From positions 19,687,010-19,751,009 of the forward strand of contig CAXIPT010000002.1 of the NCBI GenBank assembly GCA_964030475.1: a stretch of 64,000 bases of DNA, read 5' to 3'. Of the stretch, positions 15,188 to 33,992 are shown piece by piece. The position numbers and the translations under genes are program-made. Position 1 is the stretch's first letter. Each line of letters begins with the position of its first letter. The stretch comes from Tethya wilhelma (taxonomy: Eukaryota > Porifera > Demospongiae > Tethyida > Tethyidae). Below the pieces are notes generated by a model. The model worked only from the letters and a program-made list of their open reading frames with translations, did no database searches and was not told where the DNA came from.

Positions 15188-15217
<30 letters not shown>
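15188..15217. repeat. (GT)n microsatellite at the UPF2/SMC3 junction
   Basis: The GT run lies exactly between UPF2-like sequence and the start of the second SMC3 3' copy. A repeat at a breakpoint fits either recombination or a false assembly overlap. Confidence 0.95.
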
Positions 15218-22944
<7,727 letters not shown>

Positions 22945-23376
22945 CCTTCAACTTGCTTGCTTCGTAGGAGAGAGAAAGCTCTACTTCAAGAAGCCGGGAT
23001 GGTGTCGAAGCTTCTTCCAGAGAAAGAGAAGGATTAGAAAATCACCTGTCCCTTCCTAAAAGAGAAACATGAGAGAGGGCAACTGTTCCCGCCAAAACAA
23101 GAGTAGGAAAATGTTACTTTTCAAAATGAGCACTTACGGACATTTAGAGAAAATTGACTGACTGGCTTGACTGGGAGAGGGACACATCATCACCAACATT
23201 TCTGCATAGCAGAGATACTGATACTTGTGGTGACTTCATGACCCACGAACTCCTAAAGACGTGTCATGAAAGGATGAGTATGGATTGCTGATGAATAAGC
23301 AGTGTTGAGGGTATTTAAAACAGAAGTATTATAAAAGGATGTCAGATCACCACCTGAAACACTTTTGTTGAAGACT
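22945..23376. promoter_or_regulatory. Head-to-head intergenic region, SMC3 / SIL1
   Basis: It separates the start codons of SMC3 (minus) and SIL1 (plus). A TATAAAA lies at 23330-23336, 41-47 bases before the SIL1 ATG, implying a very short 5' UTR. No TATA box is evident on the SMC3 side. Confidence 0.5.
23330..23336 (+). promoter_or_regulatory. TATA box of SIL1
   Basis: TATAAAA at the expected distance upstream of a start just before the SIL1 ATG; assigned by position only. Confidence 0.5.
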
Positions 23377-25134
23377 ATGAATTACTCTCCTACCAAGATG
23401 CCATTAAACTCTTCAAATAAGGTTCTCCTACTTCTAGGTGTAGTGTGGCTACTCTGTGCCAGTCTGAAGTTAGGTGTATCTACTGAAGAAACTGCAACCA
23501 AGGACTTGAAACTAGTGGACTTGGAGGAAGAAGACACAATGTATGTGGAAGATGAGGAGAGTGTTCCAGAAGAAACGAACTTCTTTGAGCCAACCAATGA
23601 ATGGAAGGTTGTCGAGAAAGGACAGTCTATTCCACCTGGACTCCATGTTAGGATGAACCTTCAAACTGGACTGAAAGAGGCCAAGCTGTTAGAGGAAGAA
23701 GAAACAGTTGAAGCAGCACACACTAAAGATGAGGAAGGAAACCAGAGGCCTCGTGAAGAAAGTGCTCCATTTGGTAAAGATACGAGACGAGCCAATCATT
23801 ATGGTACAAGTGACAGACGAGGGATTGTCAACAAAAGAACTAAGGCATTTTCCCAGAAAGAGCTAGCCAAAATGTTGGCAAAAATTAACGATGACAGCGG
23901 AGACTCGCAACAGCTGCTCATCACAGCTGGAGATGGTGATGGTGGAGCTAAGAGCCAGCCATCTTTAAGACTTTCTGAAGGCTCTCGTATCTCTCTACAA
24001 GACTCGGAGGGTACAAGTGAAAAAAAACTTTCACTCAGTTTTCATAGTGACAGTGCACTCATGTTGGAGCACTCGAAAACTCTAGCTAGAAGTGATGCTA
24101 CTGTCCCCGAGTTGGTCCAAGCACTAGAAGAGCTAGAGTACTATGTACATCAAATTGATAATGCTCTCGACTTGAATGACATCGGGGGATTAGTGCTGGT
24201 GGTGAGACTCTTGAACCACTCCAGCTCAGAGGTGAAGAGCAGTGCTGCCCATGTGGTAGGATCTGCAGCTCAGAGGTGTGCAAATATAATTATAATACCG
24301 TACTCAGTGTTTTACATCAACTATCTTATTCACATTATCTTTCTTTCTGTCATTCAGTAACCCAGGTCTACAACAGCTAGCTGTGGATTATGGAAGTCTT
24401 TTGCTTCTCTGTCGAATGATGTCCCCCTCAGAGGCTGATCTTGTCCAGCGTAGGGGCCTGTTTGCACTTGGGGCTCTCTTGAGAGGAAATAATGAGCAGC
24501 AACTCATCTTCGTGGAGCAATGTGGAGGGTTTCGTCTCCTGGGAGACAGCTTTCATGCAAGGTCTGAGCAAGTGCAACTCAAGGCAATCACACTATTGAC
24601 AGACATCTTGAATGAACAGGTGAAATGGCTGTGCGTGTATGAGGTGTGGCACTGTCAAATTAAACCAAGCATGATCGAGTACCATTAAATTTTGTACATG
24701 TGTGAGGAAAGCCGTTTGTGTCAGACAATGTAGACACTCCTTGGCTATGTTATACTCTATTAAATCTTATGTGACTTGTGTGTTCTTCCAATATTGCATA
24801 GGATGAGTCCCGTGGTACTTCAGTGCAGAGAGGAGGTCGAAATCCAGTGATCCTGCTACATCTGCTCAATGAGGTGTTAGATCATGGTTGGTGTGATCAT
24901 GTGACTACAATCGTGAACTCGCATGATTCAAACAGAATCGAGAAAGGCCTACAGGCCATGGATGCACTGAAAACCACTTGCGACTTTTCAAACCAGATGC
25001 AGAGATTGAAGCAACTGGCGAGACGTTTTGAAAGCACTCTTGAAAGTGAAAATGAAGATGACTATACACAGTCACTGTTAGAGTACTGTAGAACATTATT
25101 GAAGAGAATTCGACAAAACAACCTTGATCTGTGA
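23377..25134 (+). CDS. SIL1: SIL1, ER nucleotide exchange factor for BiP
   Basis: SIL1 removes ADP from the ER chaperone BiP (HSPA5) and so supports protein folding. Exons: 23377-24275, 24358-24619 and 24802-25134; joins S-NPGLQQL and NEQ-DESRG are in frame. The N-terminus has a signal-anchor stretch (VLLLLGVVWLLCASLKLGV). The family-defining segment NEWKVVEKGQSIPPGLHVRMN is followed by LQTGLKEAKL and, after an acidic linker, armadillo-type helices to the end. In-frame ATGs are at 23377 and 23398; the second places the signal peptide close to the N-terminus. The protein ends NNLDL, without a clear KDEL-type retrieval signal (vertebrate SIL1 ends KELR). It converges with ARMH3, whose stop lies 170 bases away. 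Confidence 0.9.
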
Positions 25135-25303
25135 TAGAATTAAGCAGATTTTTTTTTTAACAGGGCATTGTCTGTGTATAATACATGAGGTATATAGGTA
25201 TTAATTTTTATGACAAAACATCACATTCTGGTAATTATCATCATTATTATAGTATTTTTCGGTTGTATTGAAATGCTGATTTATTTTGAACAATTTATCA
25301 TGC

Positions 25304-28206
25304 TCATGACAAGACAGATAATTCTGTAAGAATGCTCATCTGCTGAAGGTTCGAAAGAGTTATGCTGCTTCTGACTTCACATGCTACTGATCTGACCTGC
25401 ACATAATTTTATAGCATGAACCATGTATAAAAACTATAATTATAGGAGAAACATGACTGATTATTATCAAATTAATGATCATGAAATGTGTGGCTCTGTG
25501 AATTATGTACTTGCATACCATTTGTGTGAAGAAGGCAGTTTCTCTCTGTTTCTCTGCGTACTTTTCATAATGGTCGAGATTATCCTGAAGCTTGAGAGTG
25601 AGTGTATCATAGTTGCTACGAACAACCTCCAATACCTACAGACACAGAGGTGCCAGGTAAATGTACAAGTGAACTTGTTATGTATTACAGTCAGTGTTAC
25701 TCATACTTGACACAGTTATAACTCACACATGACACAGTTATAACTCACACATGACACAGAACTTTATAACTCACACATGACACAGAAATTCAAAACCTCC
25801 TATTACCAGAACTGATCTTCAGACATACATACATACATACACACCTGTTCTGGGGTGATGGAGACCACCTGGTTCGAGGCTGACCATGCATCAATCTTTG
25901 GACGAAAGTGAGCAGATATTGAGCGTACATTGACCAGATTGGTGGCGAGTTGTGAGGCACTCTTCACGTGAGGAGAACCAGACGAAGCATGCTTCAAGGC
26001 TAGAAGGGAAGAGAGTCACACAAGACCACTCACTTACTCACTATACTACACCATGATGTGCTGCATAGGTCCATGTTTTGTCCCAAGGGAAACACATTTC
26101 ACGAATTTGCTAAGGATATTCTTTCGTGGATTTAATTTTTACGATTTGTCTTTCTCACCATTATGGAAGCACTTTTTTTTTTTGCTTATTTCATGGATTT
26201 GGAGGCCATCGGCAAAAAAAAATGTAAATTGTACACTGTAGTTCAGTTGAATACAGCAAACTTCCACACAGTATATTGCACAGAAGTGGGTGGGGAATAC
26301 CAACCTAGTGTGTAGAGGTCTTCAAACACTTTGTGCATTCGAATCAGCTCGTAGTAAAGCTCATCGTAGGTAGCAGGATTGGGAAGAAAGGTGTCACCGT
26401 ACGTTATGAAGAGATTGAATATCTTGATGATCTACAGCGACAAGGACAAGAATGGATGGTAATCAACATCAATCGTTGACGTCAACTACAACTTAACCTC
26501 ATCAGCCACCATGAAGATGTTGTATTTCGGCAAAAGATGGCTTTCAGAACCGACAAAGAATTTAACAACATTCACCAGTGCTGCAAAATTTGTCACGTAA
26601 GGATTACAACATTCATCGTAAATTTATTTCCATCCTGAAATGACCAATACAAACTAACCACTCCACAGTTCCTTCCAGTTGTACGCCAACCTGATCTTAC
26701 ATCTCTTCTGGTAACACAGAATTCGATGAGTGATCCCAATACACCTCCTATGAGGACCCACAAGGAAGAACCACCACACATTACATTGCACCGTATATGC
26801 AGCATAATAAAGTAAACTACCTGTACAAGTCCAGCTGTAGGTTCTTGGACAAATGGCTGATCATGAATTCCACCATCAGGTCTGGAGGAACAGGGCAGCT
26901 GTCAATATTGGTGCATAAACTAACACAGTGACCATGGCTTTCTTACCAAGAAGAGAGCAGGCAAGAGGTGCACTTTGAAGGACTTTTTCTTTCTTGGCAT
27001 TTCGATGTAGCAATGACTAAGAAGAAACAAACAGTAGAAGTCAATACCTACAGCTGATAAATCTAGGCCATCCTTGCTACTCACTGCTCTGTGTAGCTCA
27101 ACGGGGAAGGTCATGTTTGGATCGTGGAGAAAAGAGTTAGCGTACTGATCCTATTGAATGACAGAATTGGTCAAATACAATTACAATGAACAATGCATGC
27201 AATAAAATAGAGTCAACCAACCTCTGCTATACAGGTGAGTATAATAAGGCACAGTCTTCCATGGCAAACGGAACTCTCATCTTTTAGAGAAATAATAATT
27301 ATACAAAATGCATTGATATCCAAGGAAGCTATTCACAAAATATAAAAATGAAAAAACAACAACAACAAACAAACCTTTTGTGTGTTGTAAGATAATTGAG
27401 GAAAAGGTCAAGAAAGTACCCAGTAAGTTCGTAGGCTGGCGAGCAATGGGCACCTTGGAAGGCTCATCCAGGGAGGCAGGTGAACCGGGAACTGATGTTG
27501 AAACGATACAAAAATATAAAGATACAAGAAATGGAGCAATGAATGCACGCTCTACATAGCTACATATACATCATGTGGATGCTAAAATTAATGTGTGACA
27601 ATTGAGAGCAGAAAGAGGAAACTAGGAAGGGGCTATTACTAACTTGGTAGTGCTCTCTCGACAGCTGGCGCTGGTAGAGTGGGAGTGTTGGGCTGAGAAG
27701 GAGAACGAGTCTAACACACAAATGAGAACAATCATCAATATTTATTTTGTGTTTGACCAACTGTACAATCATCCTAGCTCATAAGGTAACTAACAAAATG
27801 TACGTACATGTGTGAGGACTGTAATGAAGTTCCTGTTGAGATGTACAGCCTCGTAGAGTGAGAGAAGAACAGATTCGTTGATCTTCACATCCTGAGAGGG
27901 GGTCTCCGAAGGAAGGAGCATGTTGCTCACCTAGATCGAGAAGACATCACAACAGCTACAGGTTGGGGAATATAACTCTAACAAGTAACAAACATACGAA
28001 GCTGGTTATGTGACCGAAAAACCCAACAGCTGGTTGTTCAGTAGGTGGACTATATTTCCTGTCGATAGAAAAGAAAGAAGCAAACAAACAAACAAACAAA
28101 CAAAGAACACCAGTCACGATGATAGAGCAGGGTGAAACGGTTTTAAGATACCTGTTGTACTCAGAGAGAACAGATGAGATGACACAACCAAGACCCTGGT
28201 GAATGG

Positions 28207-28252
<46 letters not shown>

Positions 28253-28623
28253 NNNNNNNNNNNNNNNNNNNNNNNNNNNNNNNNNNNNNNNNNNNNNNNN
28301 NNNNNNNNNNNNNNNNNNNNNNNNNNNNNNNNNNNNNNNNNNNNNNNNNNNNNNNNNNNNNNNNNNNNNNNNNNNNNNNNNNNNNNNNNNNNNNNNNNNN
28401 NNNNNNNNNNNNNNNNNNNNNNNNNNNNNNNNNNNNNNNNNNNNNNNNNNNNNNNNNNNNNNNNNNNNNNNNNNNNNNNNNNNNNNNNNNNNNNNNNNNN
28501 NNNNNNNNNNNNNNNNNNNNNNNNNNNNNNNNNNNNNNNNNNNNNNNNNNNNNNNNNNNNNNNNNNNNNNNNNNNNNNNNNNNNNNNNNNNNNNNNNNNN
28601 NNNNNNNNNNNNNNNNNNNNNNN

Positions 28624-28663
<40 letters not shown>

Positions 28664-30595
28664 ATTCAGGGTGTGCACTTAAAAGAAACATAATATACCT
28701 ACATTCAAGGCAATTTCATCATCCAAAACAGACAGTTTGATCACATAAGGGTTAGCAGCCTGTTTGAAAGCGAGTATACAACATACATAACTATATAATT
28801 ACAAAATGCCTACTTAAAAGCTTGATGTATGTACATACATACCTCATACTTTCTGTAGTTGACCAATATTGTGAGTACCACAGCTGCATCATAACCATGT
28901 TCCTCTCGTGCCGCAGGAGTGGAAAGAATCTACACACACACACAACCATATATCACTTCAGAAGAACATTTTAGAAAAAACAACATCACTTGCCGCCATG
29001 ATGGACTCAAACACGCTGTTCATCATGAGATATTCCAGGAGGACATTCTGACTGATGTTGTCCGTTGCAGTGAGGATAATTAGAAGCAGCCGCAGCGAGA
29101 GGTTCTTCACACTCACTAAAGAACAGCGATCAATATGAATAAGCATTTACACAGCTACACAGCTAGCTTTCTTCCATACCTGGATAATCTTCAGTGAGAA
29201 ATTTGTTCAAACTTTCAATGAGATTCTGCAAATGTGAAATAAAAATATGTAAAACAAAGAGAACTTATTTTAGGTCCAGATGAAAGAAAATCATCTCAGT
29301 AAGTAGTCCTGACTAACATTCATTGACACTTCAACCTAAATGCACTGCCTGCCAAACTCATGGGAAGACACACATAATTATGTATGCGACAATTGATATA
29401 GTTAATTAAGCAGGGGCTTACCCTCATCTGGCACTCAGCAGAATCAAAGCCAACCAGAACATCGATGATGTCAAAACTCATATCTGCAAGTCTCTGTTGG
29501 AACACTGCCCGAAGAAGAGCACACAGGGTCTGTAGGAGTGAGTAGAGCTATGAATAAATCATCAGGGTACATCTAGGATGAGAAATGTATGCTGCTCCAA
29601 ATTCTGAGAAATATTGTACAACTAATAATAGCCTGTATCCCAGGTCCTTCCTTAGTTGTTTCCCCCCCACTTTTTTTTTTGGAAAAAAGGCACAGCAGAG
29701 ACCCCTTTCCCTTCTGTATTATCTGAAAGGGGGAGCTGGGAATGAGGCTACCAATTAAAGCACACCTGCAGTGCATTGATATTCCTGATCATGTTATCAT
29801 CAGTTTGAAGTGTACGGCAACATTGTACAAACAACAGGTTGATAGTTTTCTACAAGGAAATAAAAGGAAGAGCAAACAAACCAGTGATCAGCGATGGCTA
29901 AGGACAAATGGAACACACAAACCTTGAGAGAAATAAGCTGTTGAACAGTCATATCAGTTATGACTGTGGTTAGGTATTCCACATTCACCTTCATAATTAT
30001 AATACAAAATAGCCACATCTTAATACTAATAGAACACGCCAAGTGATAAAAGCTGTTAATGATTATCGTTAGCTCACTTTGAGCAAGAAGAACTCGTCCC
30101 AGAACTGAGGTCTTCGTGATGAGGGATCACCACCCTGTACACACATATACACACACAATAAACAGAACTCTAAACAATGCACAAACCATTTAAGTGCCTA
30201 CTGTATATTAATGGAATTAATTAAATTATTCAAGGAATGTACCCATACTACAGAAAAATCATTTTTAAAACACATGGCCACAACTGCATCAAGCCAACAA
30301 GGAACTTGGTTCTATGAACAGAAAGAACACAAATAATCAAGCTCTAATGCATGACACTTCTACAATTCTCTTTGAACCATTCACTCTTCACCTAGTCTCA
30401 CAGGCCAACCCCTTTCACATGCAGGGAAGAGTCTGGCCAGTGAGTCTACCCCTTCACCTGAAAGATCTCCTCGTAGTAGGTGATCAGCTTCTCTCGAAGT
30501 GGTTTCCTCTCTCCTGGGACACCCTTCCTCAACAGTGGAGGAGAACCACGTGATGTGGGTGTTGTGGGTGATGAGGGAACCTGTGCAGTGGACAT
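25304..30595 (-). CDS. ARMH3: ARMH3 (C10orf76), armadillo-like helical Golgi protein
   Basis: In vertebrates ARMH3 is a Golgi-associated cytosolic helical protein that supports PI4KB and GBF1 function. The start is at 30595 ([17 protein letters not shown]), followed by [13 protein letters not shown]. Diagnostic segments in order are [37 protein letters not shown] (29400-29480), [19 protein letters not shown] (about 29050-29115), [11 protein letters not shown] (28160-28195), [19 protein letters not shown] (25560-25630) and the last exon [11 protein letters not shown]...LSVLS ending at 25304. Many short exons follow the vertebrate protein to its end. The assembly gap 28253-28623 lies in an intron. 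The gene is head to head with a sulfotransferase gene and converges on SIL1. Confidence 0.9.
25709..25790. repeat. Short tandem repeat, GACACAGTTATAACTCACAC units
   Basis: Two exact 22-base units, then a 26-base variant containing AACT and a partial unit, in an ARMH3 intron. Confidence 0.85.
28209..28252. repeat. (GA)n microsatellite at assembly gap edge
   Basis: GA run reaching the gap, in an ARMH3 intron. Confidence 0.95.
28253..28662. other. Assembly gap plus poly-G run
   Basis: 371 unresolved bases (28253-28623) followed by 39 consecutive G (28624-28662). The homopolymer next to a gap is probably low-quality read end rather than genome. Flanking ARMH3 exons are intact. Confidence 0.95.
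29629..29750. repeat. Diverged foldback element, TAGCCT..CCCAGG family
   Basis: Starts TAGCCTGTATCCCAGGTCC and ends with the imperfect inverse AGCTGGGAATGAGGCTA. It lies in an ARMH3 intron; compare 3547-3614. Confidence 0.6.
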
Positions 30596-30887
30596 CACTT
30601 AGCCCCTCAAAGATAAACTTATTAATGATCTAAAAGAGAGAGCTGTAGAACAAAAAAGGAGGTTAGACTGCAGGGATCAAGTGGCAAATAGATTACAGCT
30701 GTTCAAGCAAAAGTACATGCTAACCATACGCAATGAAATACCTTACAGTTTCAAACCCTGACGAGATCAACACTCAGTCTTCCACATTCAAGTCTAACTG
30801 ACCTTTGACCCAGAGCTGGAAGGGGGAATTCCCTATTACATCTGCACATCGATCTATAAAAGCTCCTGAGAGGACTTGACCTGAAGA
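30596..30887. promoter_or_regulatory. Head-to-head intergenic region, ARMH3 / sulfotransferase 1
   Basis: The 292 bases between divergent start codons contain TATAAAA at 30855-30861, only about 30 bases before the sulfotransferase ATG at 30888. This implies an almost leaderless transcript or an unrelated TATA-like string. Confidence 0.45.
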
Positions 30888-32045
30888 ATGACCAGATGTT
30901 CTCTTGTAAGAATTCTCAGCTCGTTTTTTACCGTTCTAGTGGCATCAGTATCTGTTACTGTGCTCATCAACTACAGTGATACAGCGGACACACAAGGCAT
31001 TGCTAGAACTGACCATGACTTGTTGCAGAAAAAAGACCACCCCCAATTCATCTTCAATGCAGCTGCACACCACGTGAGCAATATAAAATCAACTTCATTG
31101 CAAGGACAGCATCATATGTGGATAAATAAGTATCAAAATCATACTAACAATACTGGTACACGAGCTCGACTGAGTTCCCAAGACATCAAAGGACTGAAGA
31201 CGTTTGTGTTCTTCATTGGCTATCCACGAAGCGGCCACAGCATCATTGGTAGCATGTTAGATGCCCATCCCAATGCAATCATAGCCCATGAATTCAATTT
31301 GTTTGCCGAACTCGTATCCAACCCTAACTATCAAATTTATCTCAAGAGCAAGTATCATCTTCTCAACACCCTCTATCGAAACAGCTACAAACAGAGTGTG
31401 ATCGGTTGGAGGAGCAACAACACACGATTTAGTCAAAAGGGGTACACTCTGGAGTTGAACTCTACCGAATCGTGGCAGGGAAGGTTCACCTCTCTGAGGG
31501 TCATTGGCGACAAGTCAGGAGCTGCTACAGCTAGATCGTACAGAGGTGATCCACAAAAGTTCAAAGAAGTGTACAATTCAATGGCAAATATATTGAAGAT
31601 ACCAATGAGAGCCATACACGTTGTTAGAAACCCTTTTGACATGATTGCGACCCGGCTACTTTATCACTACAGTGAAACAAGAGGCAGGAAGGGAAATTTT
31701 AATGAAACACATCAACTGAATGGTTCTTACGTTTATCACCCAGTGGAGCGAATTTATACCGAGGCTCAAGCAATTCATGAGATGATCAGGGATTGCAACC
31801 TGACCGTGTTTGAGATCCACCATGCTGATTTTGTACATGATCCCAAAGAGTGGATGACGAAGTTGTGCGACTTTCTAGGACTAGAGTGTTCTCAGTCGTA
31901 TCTTGAAATGTGTGATGAGAACACATTCAAGACCCTCTCAAAGACCAGATATAATGTAGAGTGGCAGGATGAGACAAGACAATCAGTTGATAGCATGATC
32001 AAAGAGTTTTCTTTCTTTCAACGATACTCGTATGACTCTGATTGA
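30888..32045 (+). CDS. Sulfotransferase-like type II membrane protein, paralogue 1
   Basis: Likely transfers sulfate from PAPS to a carbohydrate in the Golgi lumen; the acceptor is unknown. The 385-residue ORF has no intron. A short cytosolic N-terminus precedes one hydrophobic segment (about residues 7-29). The PAPS 5'-phosphosulfate loop is seen in FIGYPRSGHSIIGSMLDAHP (about 108-127), and the 3'-phosphate site in IHVVRNPFDMIATR (about 243-256). NNT, NST, NGS and similar sequons fit a luminal domain. The next gene is a tandem paralogue with near-identical blocks. The family call rests on the two PAPS motifs; which subfamily it belongs to is unclear. Confidence 0.8.
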   Translation: MTRCSLVRILSSFFTVLVASVSVTVLINYSDTADTQGIARTDHDLLQKKDHPQFIFNAAAHHVSNIKSTSLQGQHHMWINKYQNHTNNTGTRARLSSQDIKGLKTFVFFIGYPRSGHSIIGSMLDAHPNAIIAHEFNLFAELVSNPNYQIYLKSKYHLLNTLYRNSYKQSVIGWRSNNTRFSQKGYTLELNSTESWQGRFTSLRVIGDKSGAATARSYRGDPQKFKEVYNSMANILKIPMRAIHVVRNPFDMIATRLLYHYSETRGRKGNFNETHQLNGSYVYHPVERIYTEAQAIHEMIRDCNLTVFEIHHADFVHDPKEWMTKLCDFLGLECSQSYLEMCDENTFKTLSKTRYNVEWQDETRQSVDSMIKEFSFFQRYSYDSD

Positions 32046-32305
32046 GACTGATTGTGTGTATCATAATATCATTTATTATTTTTTTTACACACTACTCAAA
32101 TTTTGGTTGGCAGGTATATAGAAGTAGCAGATATATATAGACTAATTATTTTCAAGCACTAGACCACATAAAAGTCTATTCAACAGATGCTGGACACTGT
32201 GTGCAACAGCTGTGTACATTTGCATGGGTAAACAGTTATTGTGGGTCACTATGATTGCGACCTCTGACCCCAGAACAAGCTAGAAGCAGGGATGTGAAGG
32301 GAAGG

Positions 32306-33529
32306 ATGATTGGGAAGGCAAGATGTTCTCCGGTGAGGGTTCTCTGCTCAGTCTTGCTCGTCCTAGTGGTAGCAGCATCTGTTGCAGTGCTCTTGAACAA
32401 CAGTGACACAACAGCTACGCGAGGTATTGGTAGATCTGTAATCAGCTCTACTAGCAGTGAACTGTCACTGTATCACAAAGAACACCATTCTCTTCAATCC
32501 AACACAAACTTGGTGAACTTCAATGCTACAGTCCACCATGTAACTTCAGTGACTGCTCACTACCCAGGATATCAGCACCATGGCAAGTGGAAGAAAAAAT
32601 CTAAACCTCGCATTATCAGAAATAAAACAAGAACTAGTAGTAGCTCTGTTGACGCACCAACTCGACTAAGTTCCCTAGACATTAAAGGACTGAAGGCATT
32701 TGTGTTCTTCATTGGCTATCCACGAAGTGGCCACAGCATCATTGGAAGCATGTTAGATGCTCATCCCAATGCAATCATAGCACATGAATTCAACTTACTC
32801 TCCAAACTTGTAGCCAAGCCTGAGCATAGAATACTTCTCAACAACAAGACAATTCTTCTCAACACTCTCTACCAAGACAGCTACAAACAGAGTGTCAGTG
32901 GCTGGAGGAGCAACAACACAAAGTTCAATTTTAAGGGGTACACTCTGGAGTTGACTTCTGCCGAATCGTGGCAGGGAAGGTTCACCTCTTTGAGAGTCAT
33001 CGGCGATAAGTCTTGTGGTACTACATCGCGAGCATACAGAGATGACCCACAAGGATTTAAATTCATATATAACTACATGGCGGAGCTGTTGAACGTACCC
33101 ATAAAAGTAATACACGCTGTTAGAACCCCCTATGACATGATTGCCACTCGGCTACTTTATCGTCATGGTTCCAACAAGAAAGGAGATTTTAACGAAACAC
33201 ACAAACTCACGGGTCAGTCCAACGTTGATAGTGGACTGCGAAGTGAGGCTCGAGCTGTTTATGAGATGATCAGGGATTGCAACCTGACCGTGTTTGAGAT
33301 CCACCATGCTGATCTTATACATGACCCCAAAGGGTGGATGAGGAAGTTGTGTGACTTTCTAGGACTAGAGTGTTCTCAGTCGTATCTTGAAATGTGTGAT
33401 GAGAACACATTCAAGAGTGTCTCAAAGTCCAGATATAGTGTAGAGTGGCAGGATGAAACAAGACAATCAGTTGATAATGTGATCAAAGACTTTCCTTTCT
33501 TTCAGCGATACTCCTATGTCTCCGATTGA
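32306..33529 (+). CDS. Sulfotransferase-like type II membrane protein, paralogue 2
   Basis: Tandem, intronless relative of 30888-32045. The chosen ATG (32306, MIGKARCSPVRVLCSV) aligns with the paralogue's start; the frame is open further upstream but has no ATG there. A hydrophobic anchor (LCSVLLVLVVAASVAVLL) is followed by a more diverged, basic stem. The PAPS loop FIGYPRSGHSIIGS and the 3'-phosphate site IHAVRTPYDMIATR are kept, with Asn to Thr and Phe to Tyr changes in the latter. The C-terminal third (FLGLECSQSYLEMCDENTFK) is almost identical to paralogue 1. It is about 20 residues longer, chiefly in the stem. Confidence 0.8.
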   Translation: MIGKARCSPVRVLCSVLLVLVVAASVAVLLNNSDTTATRGIGRSVISSTSSELSLYHKEHHSLQSNTNLVNFNATVHHVTSVTAHYPGYQHHGKWKKKSKPRIIRNKTRTSSSSVDAPTRLSSLDIKGLKAFVFFIGYPRSGHSIIGSMLDAHPNAIIAHEFNLLSKLVAKPEHRILLNNKTILLNTLYQDSYKQSVSGWRSNNTKFNFKGYTLELTSAESWQGRFTSLRVIGDKSCGTTSRAYRDDPQGFKFIYNYMAELLNVPIKVIHAVRTPYDMIATRLLYRHGSNKKGDFNETHKLTGQSNVDSGLRSEARAVYEMIRDCNLTVFEIHHADLIHDPKGWMRKLCDFLGLECSQSYLEMCDENTFKSVSKSRYSVEWQDETRQSVDNVIKDFPFFQRYSYVSD

Positions 33530-33992
33530 ACTCCATGACACGACATGCTTCAATCACGCATGTATTTATTCAAGCACCCTGTTTGTAAAATTCAATGTAT
33601 CTTTGTTTACAACAATAAAGTTTTTAATGTACTCTTGTTATTATTTTACAGAATAAGTCGAAATATAAACCCATAATTATAGACGGTATACAAATCAAAA
33701 TGTAAAACTAGTGATCCCAGAACACTAGTGGGGTAATGCAACAACCTGAAAGAGAACTAAATTACGTGCTGTGTAACAAACAAAACACAAAGGGGAGAGA
33801 TGATAGTATTAAACGCCAACAGTGAGTGAATGTTTCTTGTCTATATTATAAATAATAATTACAAAATGACATGATTAAATAATGTATCAGAGTAGCTACA
33901 TTGATACTACTACATAGGCCAACCTAAAAGGGAAGCAAAAACTAACCAGAATGAAAAAAAAAAAAAAAAAGAAGCAGAGTGTGATATGAACT
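33530..33992. other. 3' flanks of sulfotransferase 2 and NSD genes
   Basis: Convergent intergenic stretch, AT-rich, with an AATAAA polyadenylation signal for the sulfotransferase at 33614-33619 and an A-run at 33954-33970. No coding sequence or RNA gene was seen. Confidence 0.6.
33614..33619 (+). promoter_or_regulatory. AATAAA polyadenylation signal, sulfotransferase 2
   Basis: Canonical hexamer 85 bases after the stop codon on the gene strand. Confidence 0.65.

Noticed and set aside
28199..28693. ORFs spanning the N gap on both strands
   Set aside because: Artefact of reading through unresolved bases, a GA repeat and a poly-G run.
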